64,000 bases of DNA from Rhodospirillales bacterium URHD0017 (GTDB lineage: Bacteria; Pseudomonadota; Alphaproteobacteria; Reyranellales; Reyranellaceae): the NCBI GenBank assembly GCA_900110395.1, contig FODP01000017.1:1-64000 (forward strand). The letters are read 5' to 3'. Below, in pieces: positions 24,304 to 34,824 of this stretch (positions are counted from its first letter, which is position 1; each line of letters opens with the position of its first letter). A program made the translations under genes and the position numbers. Under the pieces are notes generated by a model. The model did no database searches, was not told the DNA's origin, and saw only the letters and a program-made list of their open reading frames with translations.

Positions 24304-24639
24304 ATGCGATACGTTCTCGTCCTTGTCGTCTTGTTGCTCGCCGCGTGCGAGGGAAGTTTCGTGCGGTCAGGCGACCTGGGACGCAAGGTCAATATCGACA
24401 GAAGCTACGAAGCCCGCGACGCCTGCCTTTCACGGAACGCGGCGGCAGATGGCGTCAGCACGGAGGACCCGACGACGCTTGCCCACGCCGTGGCGCTGGC
24501 CTGCAGCGCCGAAACCGACAAGCTGATTGCCGCCTCGGACCTCACCGGCGATACCAAGGTCGCCCAACAGATCCGCAAGGACAGCGAGTTCAGGGCCCTG
24601 GGCTTCGTCATGAAGGCGCGCGGCCAGGCGATCTTCTAG
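24304..24639 (+). CDS. Small lipoprotein, copy 2 of a divergent pair
   Basis: A 111-residue lipoprotein with lipobox LLLAAC. It is a clear paralogue of the protein at 23824-24159: NIDRSYEARDACLSRNAAADG, ALACSAETDKLIAASDLTGDTKVAQQIRKDSEFRALGFVMKARGQ. It is divergent from that copy across a 144-base shared promoter region and ends five bases before the tRNA-Sec 3' end. Function unknown. Confidence 0.75.
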   Translation: MRYVLVLVVLLLAACEGSFVRSGDLGRKVNIDRSYEARDACLSRNAAADGVSTEDPTTLAHAVALACSAETDKLIAASDLTGDTKVAQQIRKDSEFRALGFVMKARGQAIF

Positions 24640-24644
24640 GATGC

Positions 24645-24740
24645 TGGCGGAAGAGAGTGGGAGTCGAACCCACTAAGAACCGGCTAACGGCCCTCTCTGG
24701 CTTTGAAGGCCAGCCGCCCCACCGGGAGCGCTTCCCCTCC
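24645..24740 (-). tRNA. selC: tRNA-Sec (anticodon UCA)
   Basis: A 96-base tRNA with encoded CCA. The acceptor stem is eight base pairs (GGAGGGGA with UCUCUUCC, two G-U pairs). The D region CCGGTGGGGCGG matches selC tRNAs. The anticodon arm is CTGGCCTTCAAAGCCAG with loop CTTCAAA (UCA), and a long variable arm and GGTTCGACTCC follow. Length and eight-pair acceptor are diagnostic for selenocysteine tRNA, and it lies 32 bases after selB on the same strand. Confidence 0.97.
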
Positions 24741-24772
24741 GTCGTCGATCATTCCCCAGAACGCAGGCGCTG

Positions 24773-26680
24773 TCACCTCTCAGCAGCCACGACTGCAGGG
24801 CCGAACTGTTCGAGCTTCTGCGGCACGGTACGACGCAGGTCGCCGCGACGGATGGTGATGCCGTGACGGTCGAAGAATTCGAGGATCAGGATCGCGACCT
24901 TGCGGCCGTTGTCGAGCTTGTCGCGGAACTCGGCGGCAGTGAAGTCGCGGCCGAAGGCGTGGGCAATGGCGATCATCTCGGCCACCACGGGGCGCAGGAA
25001 ATACTGGTCGGGCGCCACCTCGACGACGCGGCCGACCTTGGCCAGCCGTTGCAGGAGCTTGCGCATCTCGGGTTCGGGCACCGAATAGGCGCTGGCGAAG
25101 TCGCGCACGCGCGGCGGCTTGTAGCGCTCGCGGATCAGGTCGGCCGAGATCTTGCGCCACAGGCCCTCATCGCGCGCGCCGAGCGTCAGCGAATGGCCCG
25201 GCAGGCGCAGGAAGGCGCCGTCGACCATCACCGCCTTGGCCTTGATCTCCTGGTCGAGCAGCGCCTTGAACACGGCAGGCGGCCAGCGCTTCTTCAGGGC
25301 GAGACGCAGGCGCCCGGGCTGCAGGCCGGGCGCGTCGGGCTTGGCCTCGTGATGGCCTTTCAGCGTGTCGACGATATCCTTGCGCGCCGCCGCCAGGCTC
25401 TCTGACAGGAAGCCGAAGCTCTCGAGCTTGGTGCCGTCCGCTGCCTGCAGGAGCTTGTCGACATCGACCGGCCGCAGATTGCGCGCCAGGCCGAAGCGGC
25501 CGGCCTCGACGAAGCCCGCTTCCAGGCGCAGGAGCTTGGGCAGCACGTCGGAATCGGGCTCGGCAAGAGCTTCGAGCTCGGCCAGCCGGCGCTCCGAGCG
25601 ACGGTTGCGCGGCGGGCCGAAGGGATCGATCACCGCGGCGCCCGCCATCGTGCGGATGGCCGAGGGATCGCGCAGGATGACGCGGTCGCCCGCGAGCGCG
25701 CCGACCTTCTCGTCGAGCACGAGCTGGGCCAGCGCCGTGTCGCCGGGCGCGAGCTTGTCGCCCTCCAGCAGTGCCACGCGGCCCATGACGTGGGCCGCGC
25801 CGAGATGGATGTGCACGGGAGACCAGTGCTTCATCGGCTGGCCTTCCGACGAAAGCAGGCTGAGCCGCACGTCGAGCCGGTCGGTCGGCGCATGCAGCTC
25901 GGGACTGACCACCCAGTCGCCGCGGCGGATGGCATCCTTCGACAGCCGCGAACCGGCGAGATTGAGGGCGCAGCGCTCGCCCGCGCGGCCGATCTCGGCC
26001 GGCCGGTTCTGGGCATGCAGCGAACGCACGCGCGCCTCGAGGCCCGACGGCGTCAGCAGCAGGCGGTCGTCGACCTTGATCTCGCCGGCATGGACCGTAC
26101 CCGTCACCACCACGCCGGCGCCGGACAGCACGAAGCAGCGATCGACCGCGAGCCGGGCGAAGCCTGTGGCGCCCTTGCTGCTCTCGCCCAAGGCCAGAAG
26201 CCTGGCCTTCAGCTCCTCGACGCCGCGGCCGCTCAGCGCCGATACCGGCACGATCTCCGCGCCCTTGAGCGAGGTCGCGGCGAGCAGCGTCTCGACCTCG
26301 GCCATGCGCTCCAGAAGCTGGTCGTCGCTAGCCAGGTCGGCCTTGGTCAGCGCCACGACGCCGCGATCGAGGCCGAGCAGATCCATGATCTGCAGGTGCT
26401 CCACGGTCTGCGGCTTGATGCCCTCGGCCGCCGAGACGATCAGCAGCGCGGCATCGATGCCGGTGGCGCCGGCCAGCATGTTGTGCACGAAGCGCTCGTG
26501 GCCCGGCACGTCGACGAAGCCGAGCTGCCGGCCGTCGCCCAGATCCGAGTAGGCGTAGCCGAGATCGATGGTGATGCCGCGTGCCTTCTCCTCCTTGAGG
26601 CGGTCGGCGTCGACTCCGGTCAGCGCCTTCACCAGCGCCGTCTTGCCGTGATCGATATGGCCTGCAGTACCGACAATCAT
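24773..26680 (-). CDS. selB: Selenocysteine-specific elongation factor SelB
   Basis: A 635-residue factor. Its N-terminal GTPase has MIVGTAGHIDHGKTALVKAL, DVPGHERFVHNML and ALTKAD, followed by EF-Tu-like domains 2 and 3. The C-terminal 200 residues form the winged helices that bind the mRNA SECIS. It delivers Sec-tRNA to UGA codons. The correct start is ATG 26680, overlapping the stop of the Sel1-repeat gene; the frame stays open upstream but runs antisense-like through that gene. Confidence 0.97.
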   Translation of the reverse strand: MIVGTAGHIDHGKTALVKALTGVDADRLKEEKARGITIDLGYAYSDLGDGRQLGFVDVPGHERFVHNMLAGATGIDAALLIVSAAEGIKPQTVEHLQIMDLLGLDRGVVALTKADLASDDQLLERMAEVETLLAATSLKGAEIVPVSALSGRGVEELKARLLALGESSKGATGFARLAVDRCFVLSGAGVVVTGTVHAGEIKVDDRLLLTPSGLEARVRSLHAQNRPAEIGRAGERCALNLAGSRLSKDAIRRGDWVVSPELHAPTDRLDVRLSLLSSEGQPMKHWSPVHIHLGAAHVMGRVALLEGDKLAPGDTALAQLVLDEKVGALAGDRVILRDPSAIRTMAGAAVIDPFGPPRNRRSERRLAELEALAEPDSDVLPKLLRLEAGFVEAGRFGLARNLRPVDVDKLLQAADGTKLESFGFLSESLAAARKDIVDTLKGHHEAKPDAPGLQPGRLRLALKKRWPPAVFKALLDQEIKAKAVMVDGAFLRLPGHSLTLGARDEGLWRKISADLIRERYKPPRVRDFASAYSVPEPEMRKLLQRLAKVGRVVEVAPDQYFLRPVVAEMIAIAHAFGRDFTAAEFRDKLDNGRKVAILILEFFDRHGITIRRGDLRRTVPQKLEQFGPAVVAAER

Positions 26681-27370
26681 GGCGGCGTCCTCGCAAGCTT
26701 CAGGAAGCCCGCCGCGAGCTCGCCCGCGCCGTTGGCCTCGGCCTGCTCCAGCCAGCGCAGCGCCTGCGCGCGATCGCGCGCCACACCCTTGCCGGCGAGG
26801 TAGGCCGCACCCAGCATCGCCTGCGCTTCGGGATGATCGAGCCTGGCCGCGCGCTCCCACCACTCGGCGGCCAGCACCGCATCGCGCGGCACGCCGAGCG
26901 CGTTGTGATGGATGTCGCCCAGTCGCGCCATGGCGCCGGCGCGGCCCTGCGCCGCCGCCTTCTCCGCCCACTGACGCGCGCCGACGTAATCCTGCGCGCA
27001 GCCGCCGCCTAAAAGCTTCATCCACGAAAGCATATCCTGGGCGTCGGCGTCGCCCTGCTCGGCCGCCTTCTCGTACCAGCGCGCGGCTTTTTCCTGGTCC
27101 TGCTCGACGCCCCAGCCCTCGTAGTAGCAGAGCGCGAGATTGCGCTGGCCGCCGACGTCGCCCTGCTCGGCGGCGCGGCTCAGCCACTCGGCCGCCTTGG
27201 CCGGATCGCGCTCGACGCCGCGGCCCTCGAGGAACGCCGCCCCCATGTTGCTCTGCGCGCGCGCATGGCCGCGATGCGCGAGCGGCGCCCACAGATCGAG
27301 GGCGACTCCAAAGTTGCCGGCATTCCAGGCGCCAAGCGCTTGGTCGAGGCGGCGCTCGGCGCCGAACATC

Positions 27371-27387
<17 letters not shown>
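26677..27387 (-). CDS. Sel1-like repeat protein between selA and selB
   Basis: A 236-residue cytoplasmic protein of about five to six Sel1-like repeats (ALDLWAPLAHRGHARAQSNMGAAFLEGRGVERD, then AAEWLSRAAEQGD, LALCYYEGWGVEQDQEKAARWYEKAAEQGD). Sel1 repeats are helical protein-binding scaffolds. The name refers to the C. elegans sel-1 gene and not to selenium. It overlaps selA by 17 bases and selB by four bases, so it is made together with the selenocysteine machinery. No signal peptide. A role in Sec incorporation is only inferred from position. Confidence 0.88.
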
Positions 27388-28759
<1,372 letters not shown>

Positions 28760-28817
28760 GGGTCGTTTCCCCAGGACATTTCAGCCGGACGGACCGCCCG
28801 GCCGGGGAAGATTGGCC

Positions 28818-28949
28818 TTATTGGCCGGCGGCGGCAACGCCTATGCGGACCAGGACCAGAATGGCCGACGACGACAGGCCGATCATCAGCGCCATCCTGG
28901 TCGACGAAACGCCAGCCTTGTCCTTGAGCAGCGAAACGATGGTCGTCAT
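28818..28949 (-). CDS. 43-residue Flp-pilin-like small protein
   Basis: An unannotated-size gene with a good GGGGA site before ATG 28949. The protein is a short leader (MTTIVSLLKDKAG) plus one hydrophobic helix (VSSTRMALMIGLSSSAILVLVRIGVAAAGQ). The layout, a basic leader ending in Gly before a hydrophobic segment, recalls the Flp pilins at 10.2 kb, but Glu+5 and Tyr+6 are replaced by Arg and Met. It lies 58 bases upstream of selA on the same strand. It may be a degenerate pilin or a small membrane protein. Confidence 0.45.
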   Translation of the reverse strand: MTTIVSLLKDKAGVSSTRMALMIGLSSSAILVLVRIGVAAAGQ

Positions 28950-29166
28950 GTGAATCCCCAACTTCTAGAACCCTGCCGGCCGGGCGAACCCCTCCGCCCG
29001 TCTTGGCCGACACCCTTGCCCCCTGGTCCGACTGGACGGGAGCCATTTCCACACAGAGAGATCTACTTCCCAACTCGGCGACACCCGGGGACCCCTCCCG
29101 TGCGCCGCGCGGCTCTTATATCCGGCCTGGACGTAACGTGCGTGTCGGCACCGCCGGACATTGGTA

Positions 29167-30087
29167 TCAATTGTTTCCGTCGGGCTCGGCCATCACTCCC
29201 AGCACGAACGGGTTGGCGACGCGGGCAAAGCCCTCCTCGCCCACCAGCACGTCGAGCCCGAGCGAGCCAAGATCGTCGGCCAGCGGCTCCAGCGTGCGCA
29301 CGCTCTCGATATAGAACACCTTCGAGTAGCCCTGGCAGGCCTCGCAGCACTCGGCCCGGAGATACGACGTGCCGGCCAACTGGCGGAACGAGATCTTGTC
29401 GGTGCTGCCGCAATGCACGCAGCGCGTCCGCACGTAGCGCCAGGACGTGGCGCAGAGCGAGCAGTGCAGATGGCGGTGGCCGAACTTGGTGCCGCCCGGC
29501 GCCACCATGCCGGCGACCGACGGCGAGCCGCAGGCCGGGCACTGACCGGAATCGGCCGGGTCGAGCCCGCCGGCATCGAGGAGTACGACCATGCGCGTCC
29601 AGGCGACCTGCAACGCGGCCGCCACGAACACCATCTCGGCGGCCTCGGCGGCCTTCACGTCGCCTTGCAGGAAGCGGTCGGCCAGCGTCTCGAGGTCGTC
29701 GCCTGAGGCCGTGGCGAGCGTCGTACGCGCCTTCAGGGCGGCCTCGGGCAGGCCGGTGACGTCGATGCGTTCGAGGATGCGCGCCAGTGCCACGCGCCAG
29801 CTGTCGTCGCGCTCGAGGGACACCGGATCGAGCGGCGCACCCTTGGTCGGGCCGGGCAACGTTCCTGGCGGCAGATCGCCCAACGCCTCGTGCTGGGCTG
29901 CGACCAGGGCCGCCAGCATGCGCAAGAAACCTTCGAGCTCGTGGCCCGGTGCAAGCGCCCGCAGTCGCTCCGCACGCCTGGCGAAGACGGTGACGAGATC
30001 GGGCAGCTTGACGGGGTCGCTCTCGGCGAACGACCCGACGGTATTGTCGGGATTGCTCAGGGCTTGCCGACTTCCTGGCGGAACCAC
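29167..30087 (-). CDS. fdhE: Formate dehydrogenase accessory protein FdhE
   Basis: About 306 residues. The C-terminal half carries four CxxC pairs (CPACGSP, CSLC, CVHCGS, CEAC) and GHRHLHCSLCATSWRYVRTRC, the rubredoxin-like iron site of FdhE. FdhE acts with FdhD in maturing respiratory formate dehydrogenase. No ATG is available at the expected start. The best candidate is GTG 30087, 31 bases inside the preceding cytochrome b gene, unless a rarer codon near that gene's stop is used. Confidence 0.9.
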   Translation of the reverse strand: MVPPGSRQALSNPDNTVGSFAESDPVKLPDLVTVFARRAERLRALAPGHELEGFLRMLAALVAAQHEALGDLPPGTLPGPTKGAPLDPVSLERDDSWRVALARILERIDVTGLPEAALKARTTLATASGDDLETLADRFLQGDVKAAEAAEMVFVAAALQVAWTRMVVLLDAGGLDPADSGQCPACGSPSVAGMVAPGGTKFGHRHLHCSLCATSWRYVRTRCVHCGSTDKISFRQLAGTSYLRAECCEACQGYSKVFYIESVRTLEPLADDLGSLGLDVLVGEEGFARVANPFVLGVMAEPDGNN

Positions 30088-30683
30088 TTGCGATGATGCT
30101 TCCAGCTCCAGCCGCGGGTGACCGAGCCGCGGGTCATGGCGCGCAAGGTGCCCTTGACCCAGATCGCGGCATAGACGTGCACGATCCAGATCAGGATGGC
30201 GCCGATCGCGCACAGGGCATGGACGACCGCCGACAGCCGCTTCTGGTCGATCGAAGTGAAGGCCTCGAAATAGACATCCCACAGCACCAGCCCGCTGCCG
30301 AACAGCAGCAGGATCAGGATCGACTGGCCCCAGAAGACGAGCTTCTGGCCGGCATTGTACTTGCCGAGCTCGGGCAGCCCCTCCTCGCGGTCGTTGATCA
30401 CCGCGCCGAGGTTCTTCATCCACACCGTGTCGTCACGGTTCCACAGGTTGAGCGTGAAGAAGCGGAAGAAGAGACCAAGGAAGCTGAAGAACAGCACCAC
30501 GCCGATCCACGGATGGACCGCCCGGGTCATCTGGCCACCGCCGAACAGGTTGGTGAGGAAGTAGAGCGAGGGATGGAACAAGGCCATCCCGCTCAACGCC
30601 AGCAGGATCAGCGAGACGGCGGTGATCCAGTGGTTGATGCGGGCAGCCGTGGTGTAGCGCGAGACGACGTTGTTCTCGCTCAT
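30057..30683 (-). CDS. fdhC: Formate dehydrogenase cytochrome b556 subunit (gamma)
   Basis: A 208-residue membrane protein with four helices: YTTAARINHWITAVSLILLALSGMALF, VHPWIGVVLFFSFLGLFF, GQSILILLLFGSGLVLW and VVHALCAIGAILIWIVHVYAAIWVKG. His residues suitable for two hemes b are present. It takes electrons from the Fe-S subunit to quinone and anchors the periplasmic complex. It overlaps the Fe-S gene by four bases and fdhE by 31. It is also named fdoI/fdnI in enterobacteria. Confidence 0.95.
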   Translation of the reverse strand: MSENNVVSRYTTAARINHWITAVSLILLALSGMALFHPSLYFLTNLFGGGQMTRAVHPWIGVVLFFSFLGLFFRFFTLNLWNRDDTVWMKNLGAVINDREEGLPELGKYNAGQKLVFWGQSILILLLFGSGLVLWDVYFEAFTSIDQKRLSAVVHALCAIGAILIWIVHVYAAIWVKGTLRAMTRGSVTRGWSWKHHRKWFRQEVGKP

Positions 30684-31582
30684 GAATGCTTCCCTCCAGC
30701 CAGCTCGTCGCCCTTGCGTTGGTCGGCTTCGCTGACCTCGTTGGGGCCCTTGGTGATGTAGTGCAGGAAGCCGAACACGCCGGCGAAGGCGATCGCCGCC
30801 AGCGAGATCGGCTTCAGGATGCCCTTCCACAGCCCGACCATCGGGCTGATCTTGGGATCGTCCGGCAGGCCGGCGTAGAGCGACGGCTTGTCGGCATGGT
30901 GCAGCACGTACATGACGTGCGTGCCGCCGACACCCGGCGGATTGTACAGCCCGGCATTCTTGAAGCCGCGCGACTTCAGGTCGGTGATCCGGTGCTCGGC
31001 ATGGACGATCATGTCCTGCTTGGAGCCGAAGTAGATCGCCTGGGTCGGGCAGGCCTTGGCGCAGGCCGGCGCCTGGCCGACCGAGACGCGGTCGGAGCAC
31101 AGCGTGCACTTGTAGGCCTTGCGGTCGACCTTGGAGATGCGCGGCACGTTGAAGGGGCAGCCCTTCACGCAGTAGCCGCAGCCGATGCAGTTCTCCGACA
31201 CGAAGTCGACGATGCCGTTGGTGTACTGCACGATCGCCCCCGGCGCCGGGCAGGCTTTCAGGCAGCCCGGGTCGTCGCAGTGCATGCAGCCGTCCTTGCG
31301 GATCAGCCACTCCAGGTCATCGCCGTGCTCGTACTCCGTGAAGCGCATCACGGTCCACGAGGCCGGCGTCAGGTCGGTCGGGTTGTTGTAGGTGCCGTCG
31401 GTGTAGCCGATCTCCTGCTTGAGATCGTTCCACTCCAGGCACGCCGCCTGGCACGCCTTGCAGCCGATGCACTTGGAGACATCGATCAGCTTGGCGACTT
31501 CCATCGCGTTCTGGCGGATCTGCGGCGGCGCCTCGTTGGAAGCGGAGCGGCGGCGGATGTCGAGCGATTGCAATGTAGCCAT
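30680..31582 (-). CDS. fdhB: Formate dehydrogenase iron-sulfur subunit (beta)
   Basis: A 300-residue ferredoxin-like subunit with four [4Fe-4S] motifs: CIGCKACQAAC, CMHCDDPGCLKACP, CIGCGYCVKGCP, and CTLC followed by CAKACP. A C-terminal membrane helix (ISLAAIAFAGVFGFLHYI) matches FdnH/FdoH. It relays electrons from the molybdenum subunit to cytochrome b. It lies 15 bases after fdhA and overlaps fdhC. Confidence 0.96.
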   Translation of the reverse strand: MATLQSLDIRRRSASNEAPPQIRQNAMEVAKLIDVSKCIGCKACQAACLEWNDLKQEIGYTDGTYNNPTDLTPASWTVMRFTEYEHGDDLEWLIRKDGCMHCDDPGCLKACPAPGAIVQYTNGIVDFVSENCIGCGYCVKGCPFNVPRISKVDRKAYKCTLCSDRVSVGQAPACAKACPTQAIYFGSKQDMIVHAEHRITDLKSRGFKNAGLYNPPGVGGTHVMYVLHHADKPSLYAGLPDDPKISPMVGLWKGILKPISLAAIAFAGVFGFLHYITKGPNEVSEADQRKGDELAGGKHS

Positions 31583-31597
31583 GATGCCCTCCTCCGC

Positions 31598-34500
31598 CTA
31601 TGCGACCGCCGGCTGAGCCGGTGGCGTGGTTTTCTTCACGTCGACCAGGAACGCCTTGTACTCGGGCGTATTCACGCTGGCGTCACCGACCGACGGGGTG
31701 AGGATGTTCATCGGATGCGCCTTGCGGGCGAAGCCGATGAAGCCGTAGTGGATCGGCAGGCCGACGACGTCGCATGGCTTGCCGTCGACCATGATCGGCC
31801 GGATGCGCTTGGTGACGCAGGCCTTGGCCTTGATCGCGCCGCGCTGGCTCGAGACCTCGATCCAGTCGCCGTTCTGGATGCCCTTGGCCTTGGCCAGCCG
31901 CTCGCCTATCTCGACGAACAGCTCGGGCTGCAGCACGGCGTTGTCGTGCACGTTCTTGGTCCAGTAGTGGAAGTGCTCGGCCAGCCGATAGCTGGTCGCC
32001 ACGAGCGGGAACTTGTCCGGCGTGCCGAACGACTTGGCGTCGGCTGCGAACACCCGCACCACCGGGTTGGTGCTGACCTTGGGGTGCAGCGGGTTGGCGA
32101 TGTAGGCGTCCATCGGCTCGTAGTGCTCGGGGAACGGCCCGTCGGGCATCGCCGCGCGGGCGAACAGCCGGGCGGTGCCCTCCTGGTTCATGATGAACGG
32201 ACCGACCGCCTTGTCGGGCGCGATGGTCGGCGCGTAGTCGGGCACATCGCCGCCGGTCCAGCGGCTGCCGTTCCACCACACGTACTTCTTGCGCTCGCTC
32301 CACGGCTTGCCGTCGGGATCGGCCGAGGCGCGATTGTAGAGCACGCGCCGGTTGGCCGGCCACGAGAAGCCCCAGTTGGGATGGATGCCGAGCCCGGTCG
32401 GGTCGGCCGCGTCGCGGCGCATCGCCATGTTGCCGGCCTCGGTATAGACGCCGGTGTAGATCCAGATGCCGCCGGCCGTCTTGCCGTCGGCGCGCATCAG
32501 ACCGAAGGTCGGCAGGAGCTGGCCGGCGCGCAGCAGGACCTTCGACGGATCGGCGGGATCCGGCAGGTCCTCGAGAGCATAGCCGTTCATCTCCTTCAGC
32601 ACTTCCGCCGGATCCGGATTGTGCGGCCGCGTGTAGTTCCACGTCAGCTTGGCGATCGGATCGGGGAAGGCGCCGCCGTCCTTGGCATAGAGAGCGCGCA
32701 GCCGCAGGTGCAGCTCCGAGACGATCTCGATGTCGCTCTTGGATTCGCCCGGGCCGTCCGCCGCCTTCCAGTGCCACATGATGACACGGCTGGAGTTGGT
32801 GGCGCTGCCCTCCTCCTCGGCATAGGCCGACGCCGGCAGCTGGATGACCTCGGTCTGGATCGACTTGGGGTCGACGTTGTTGAACTCGCCGTGGTTCTCC
32901 CAGAACCGCGCCGTCTCGGTCTCGAGCGGATCGATCACGACCATCCACTTGAGCTTGGCGAGGCCGGTCACGACCTTGTTCTTGTCGGGCGAGGCCAACA
33001 TGATGTTGAGGCCCTGGCAGAACAGGCCGTTCATCTGGCCCGCCGCCATCATGTCGACCATCTTCAGCACGTCGTACGACGTGTCGAATTTGGGCAGGTA
33101 ATCGTAGGCCCAGTCGTTGTCCTTGGTCGCCGCCGCGCCGAAGAAGCTCTTCTGCTGGCTGACGAAGAACTTCTCGTAGTTCTGCCAGAAGCTGGTCTGG
33201 CCCGGCCGCAGCGGCTTGAAGGCGCGCGACTTCATGTAGTCGGCGTAGGTCGTCTCGCGGTCGGTCGGCAGGACGAGATAGCCCGGCGTCGAGGTACTAA
33301 GCAGCGCCAGGTCGGTGATGCCCTGCACGTTGGAATGGCCGCGCAGCGCGTTCACGCCGCCGCCCGGCATGCCCATGTTGCCCAGCAGGAGCTGGATCAT
33401 GGCCATCGAGCGGATGTTCTGCGCACCCGTCGTGTGCTGGGTCCAGCCCAGCGCGTACATCGACGTCATGGTGCGGTCGGGCACCGACGTCGTCGCCATC
33501 ATCTCGCAGATCTGCAGGAACTTCGCCTTGGGCGTGCCGGTGATGCGCTCGACCATCTCGGGCGTGTAGCGCTCGACATGGGCCTTGAGCAGGTTGATGG
33601 CGCAGCGCGGGTTCTGCAGCGTCTCGTCGACCTTGGCCATGCCCTGGTCGTCGAGCTCGTAATCCCAGCTCGAGCGGTCGACATAGGCCTTGCGGCCGGC
33701 GTCGAAGCCGGTGAACAGGCCGTCGTTGAAGGCGAAGCCTTCCTTAACGATGTACGAGGCGTTGGTGTAGGCCTTGACGTACTCCTGGTGGATCTTGTTG
33801 TTGGCCAGCAGGTAGCGCATCACGCCCGACAGGAACGCGATGTCGGTGCCCGGCCGAATCGGCGCATAGACGTCGGCCACCGCGGCCGAGCGCGTGAAGC
33901 GCGGATCGACAACGATCAGCTTGGCGCCGTTGTTGGCCTTGGCTTCGGTGACCCACTTGAAGCCGCAGGGGTGTGCCTCGGCGGCATTGCCGCCCATGAT
34001 CAGAACGAGATCAGTGTTCTTGATGTCGTTCCACGAGTTCGTCATCGCGCCGCGTCCGAATGTGGGGCCAAGACTGGCCACCGTCGGACCGTGTCAAATT
34101 CGTGCCTGGTCTTCGAACCCCAGTATCCCGGTCGCACGCACGAACTTGTAGGTGAGGTATCCCGCCTCGTTGCTGAGCGAGGAGCCGCCGAAGAAGCCCG
34201 TGCTCAGCCAGCGGTTGACCGTGACGCCATCGCGGTTCTTGGCGATGAAGTTCTTGTCGCGGTCTTCCTTCATCAGCTTGGTGATGCGGTCGAGCGCGAA
34301 GTCCCAGCTCACGCGCTCGAATTTGTCGGTGCCCGGCTTGCGGTGCATCGGATATTTCAGGCGGTTGGCGCTGTGGATGTAGCCAAGCGATGCGGCGCCG
34401 CGCGCGCACAGCGTGCCGCGGTTGACCGGATGATCGGGATCGCCCTCGACATGGATGATCGAGGACTTGGCGTTCTTCGACTTGTCGCCCAGCGAGTAGA

Positions 34501-34687
34501 TCAGCACCCCGCAGGCGACGGCGCAGTACGGGCAGGCGTTGCGCGTCTCGGTCGCGCGCTCGAGCTTGAAGGGCCTGACACCGGCAGCGAGCGCATCGCC
34601 CGCACCCGTGAATCCCAAGGCGCCAACGGAAGAAGCGGCGAGGCCGGCAGCGCTCACCTTCATGAATTGCCGACGTGTGACGGCCAT
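31598..34687 (-). CDS. fdhA: Selenocysteine-containing formate dehydrogenase catalytic subunit (Tat exported)
   Basis: A 1029-residue FdnG/FdoG-type enzyme read through an in-frame UGA. A Tat signal (TRRQFMKVSAAG) precedes the [4Fe-4S] site Cys52, Cys55, Cys59 and Cys94. Codon 198 is TGA (34094-34096) in DQARI-U-HGPTVASL, aligned with the known Sec of E. coli FdnG, and a SECIS hairpin follows. The rest is the bis-MGD molybdopterin fold. Conventional gene calling would split it into two pieces. It oxidises formate in the periplasm. The ATG at 34687 follows GGAG. selA, selB, selC, fdhD, fdhE and mobB are all nearby on the same strand. Confidence 0.98.
34060..34096 (-). promoter_or_regulatory. 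UGA selenocysteine codon and SECIS hairpin in fdhA
   Basis: Reading the minus strand, UGA is at 34096-34094 and a hairpin lies at 34082-34064. GG pairs with CC, one U is bulged, GGCC pairs with GGCC, and the loop is AGUCUU. The bulged U and the GU in the loop are the features bound by SelB in the E. coli fdhF and fdnG elements. Distance from the UGA matches the E. coli fdnG arrangement. Confidence 0.93.
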
Positions 34688-34824
34688 GTTCGTCTCCATC
34701 CCAATGCGACGCTTTATCGTCCGGCCTTTCCGGCCATGACTTTGTTTATGTCGCGTCTCGCGCAGTGAAACCTTGCTAAGTCCCTGAATCAATAGAAATC
34801 CGCGCACATTTTGGTGAATCCCGA

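Noticed and set aside
26681..27292. Extension of the selB frame upstream of 26680
   Set aside because: The frame is open, but it overlaps the whole Sel1-repeat gene and SelB proteins begin with MIVGTAGHIDHGKT, so the start is at 26680.
30686..34768. A 1360-codon open frame on the plus strand
   Set aside because: It is antisense to the fdh operon. The translation is Arg/Ala/Val/Gly/Asp-rich without domains, as expected from a GC-rich shadow frame, and the minus strand is fully explained by fdhB and fdhA.
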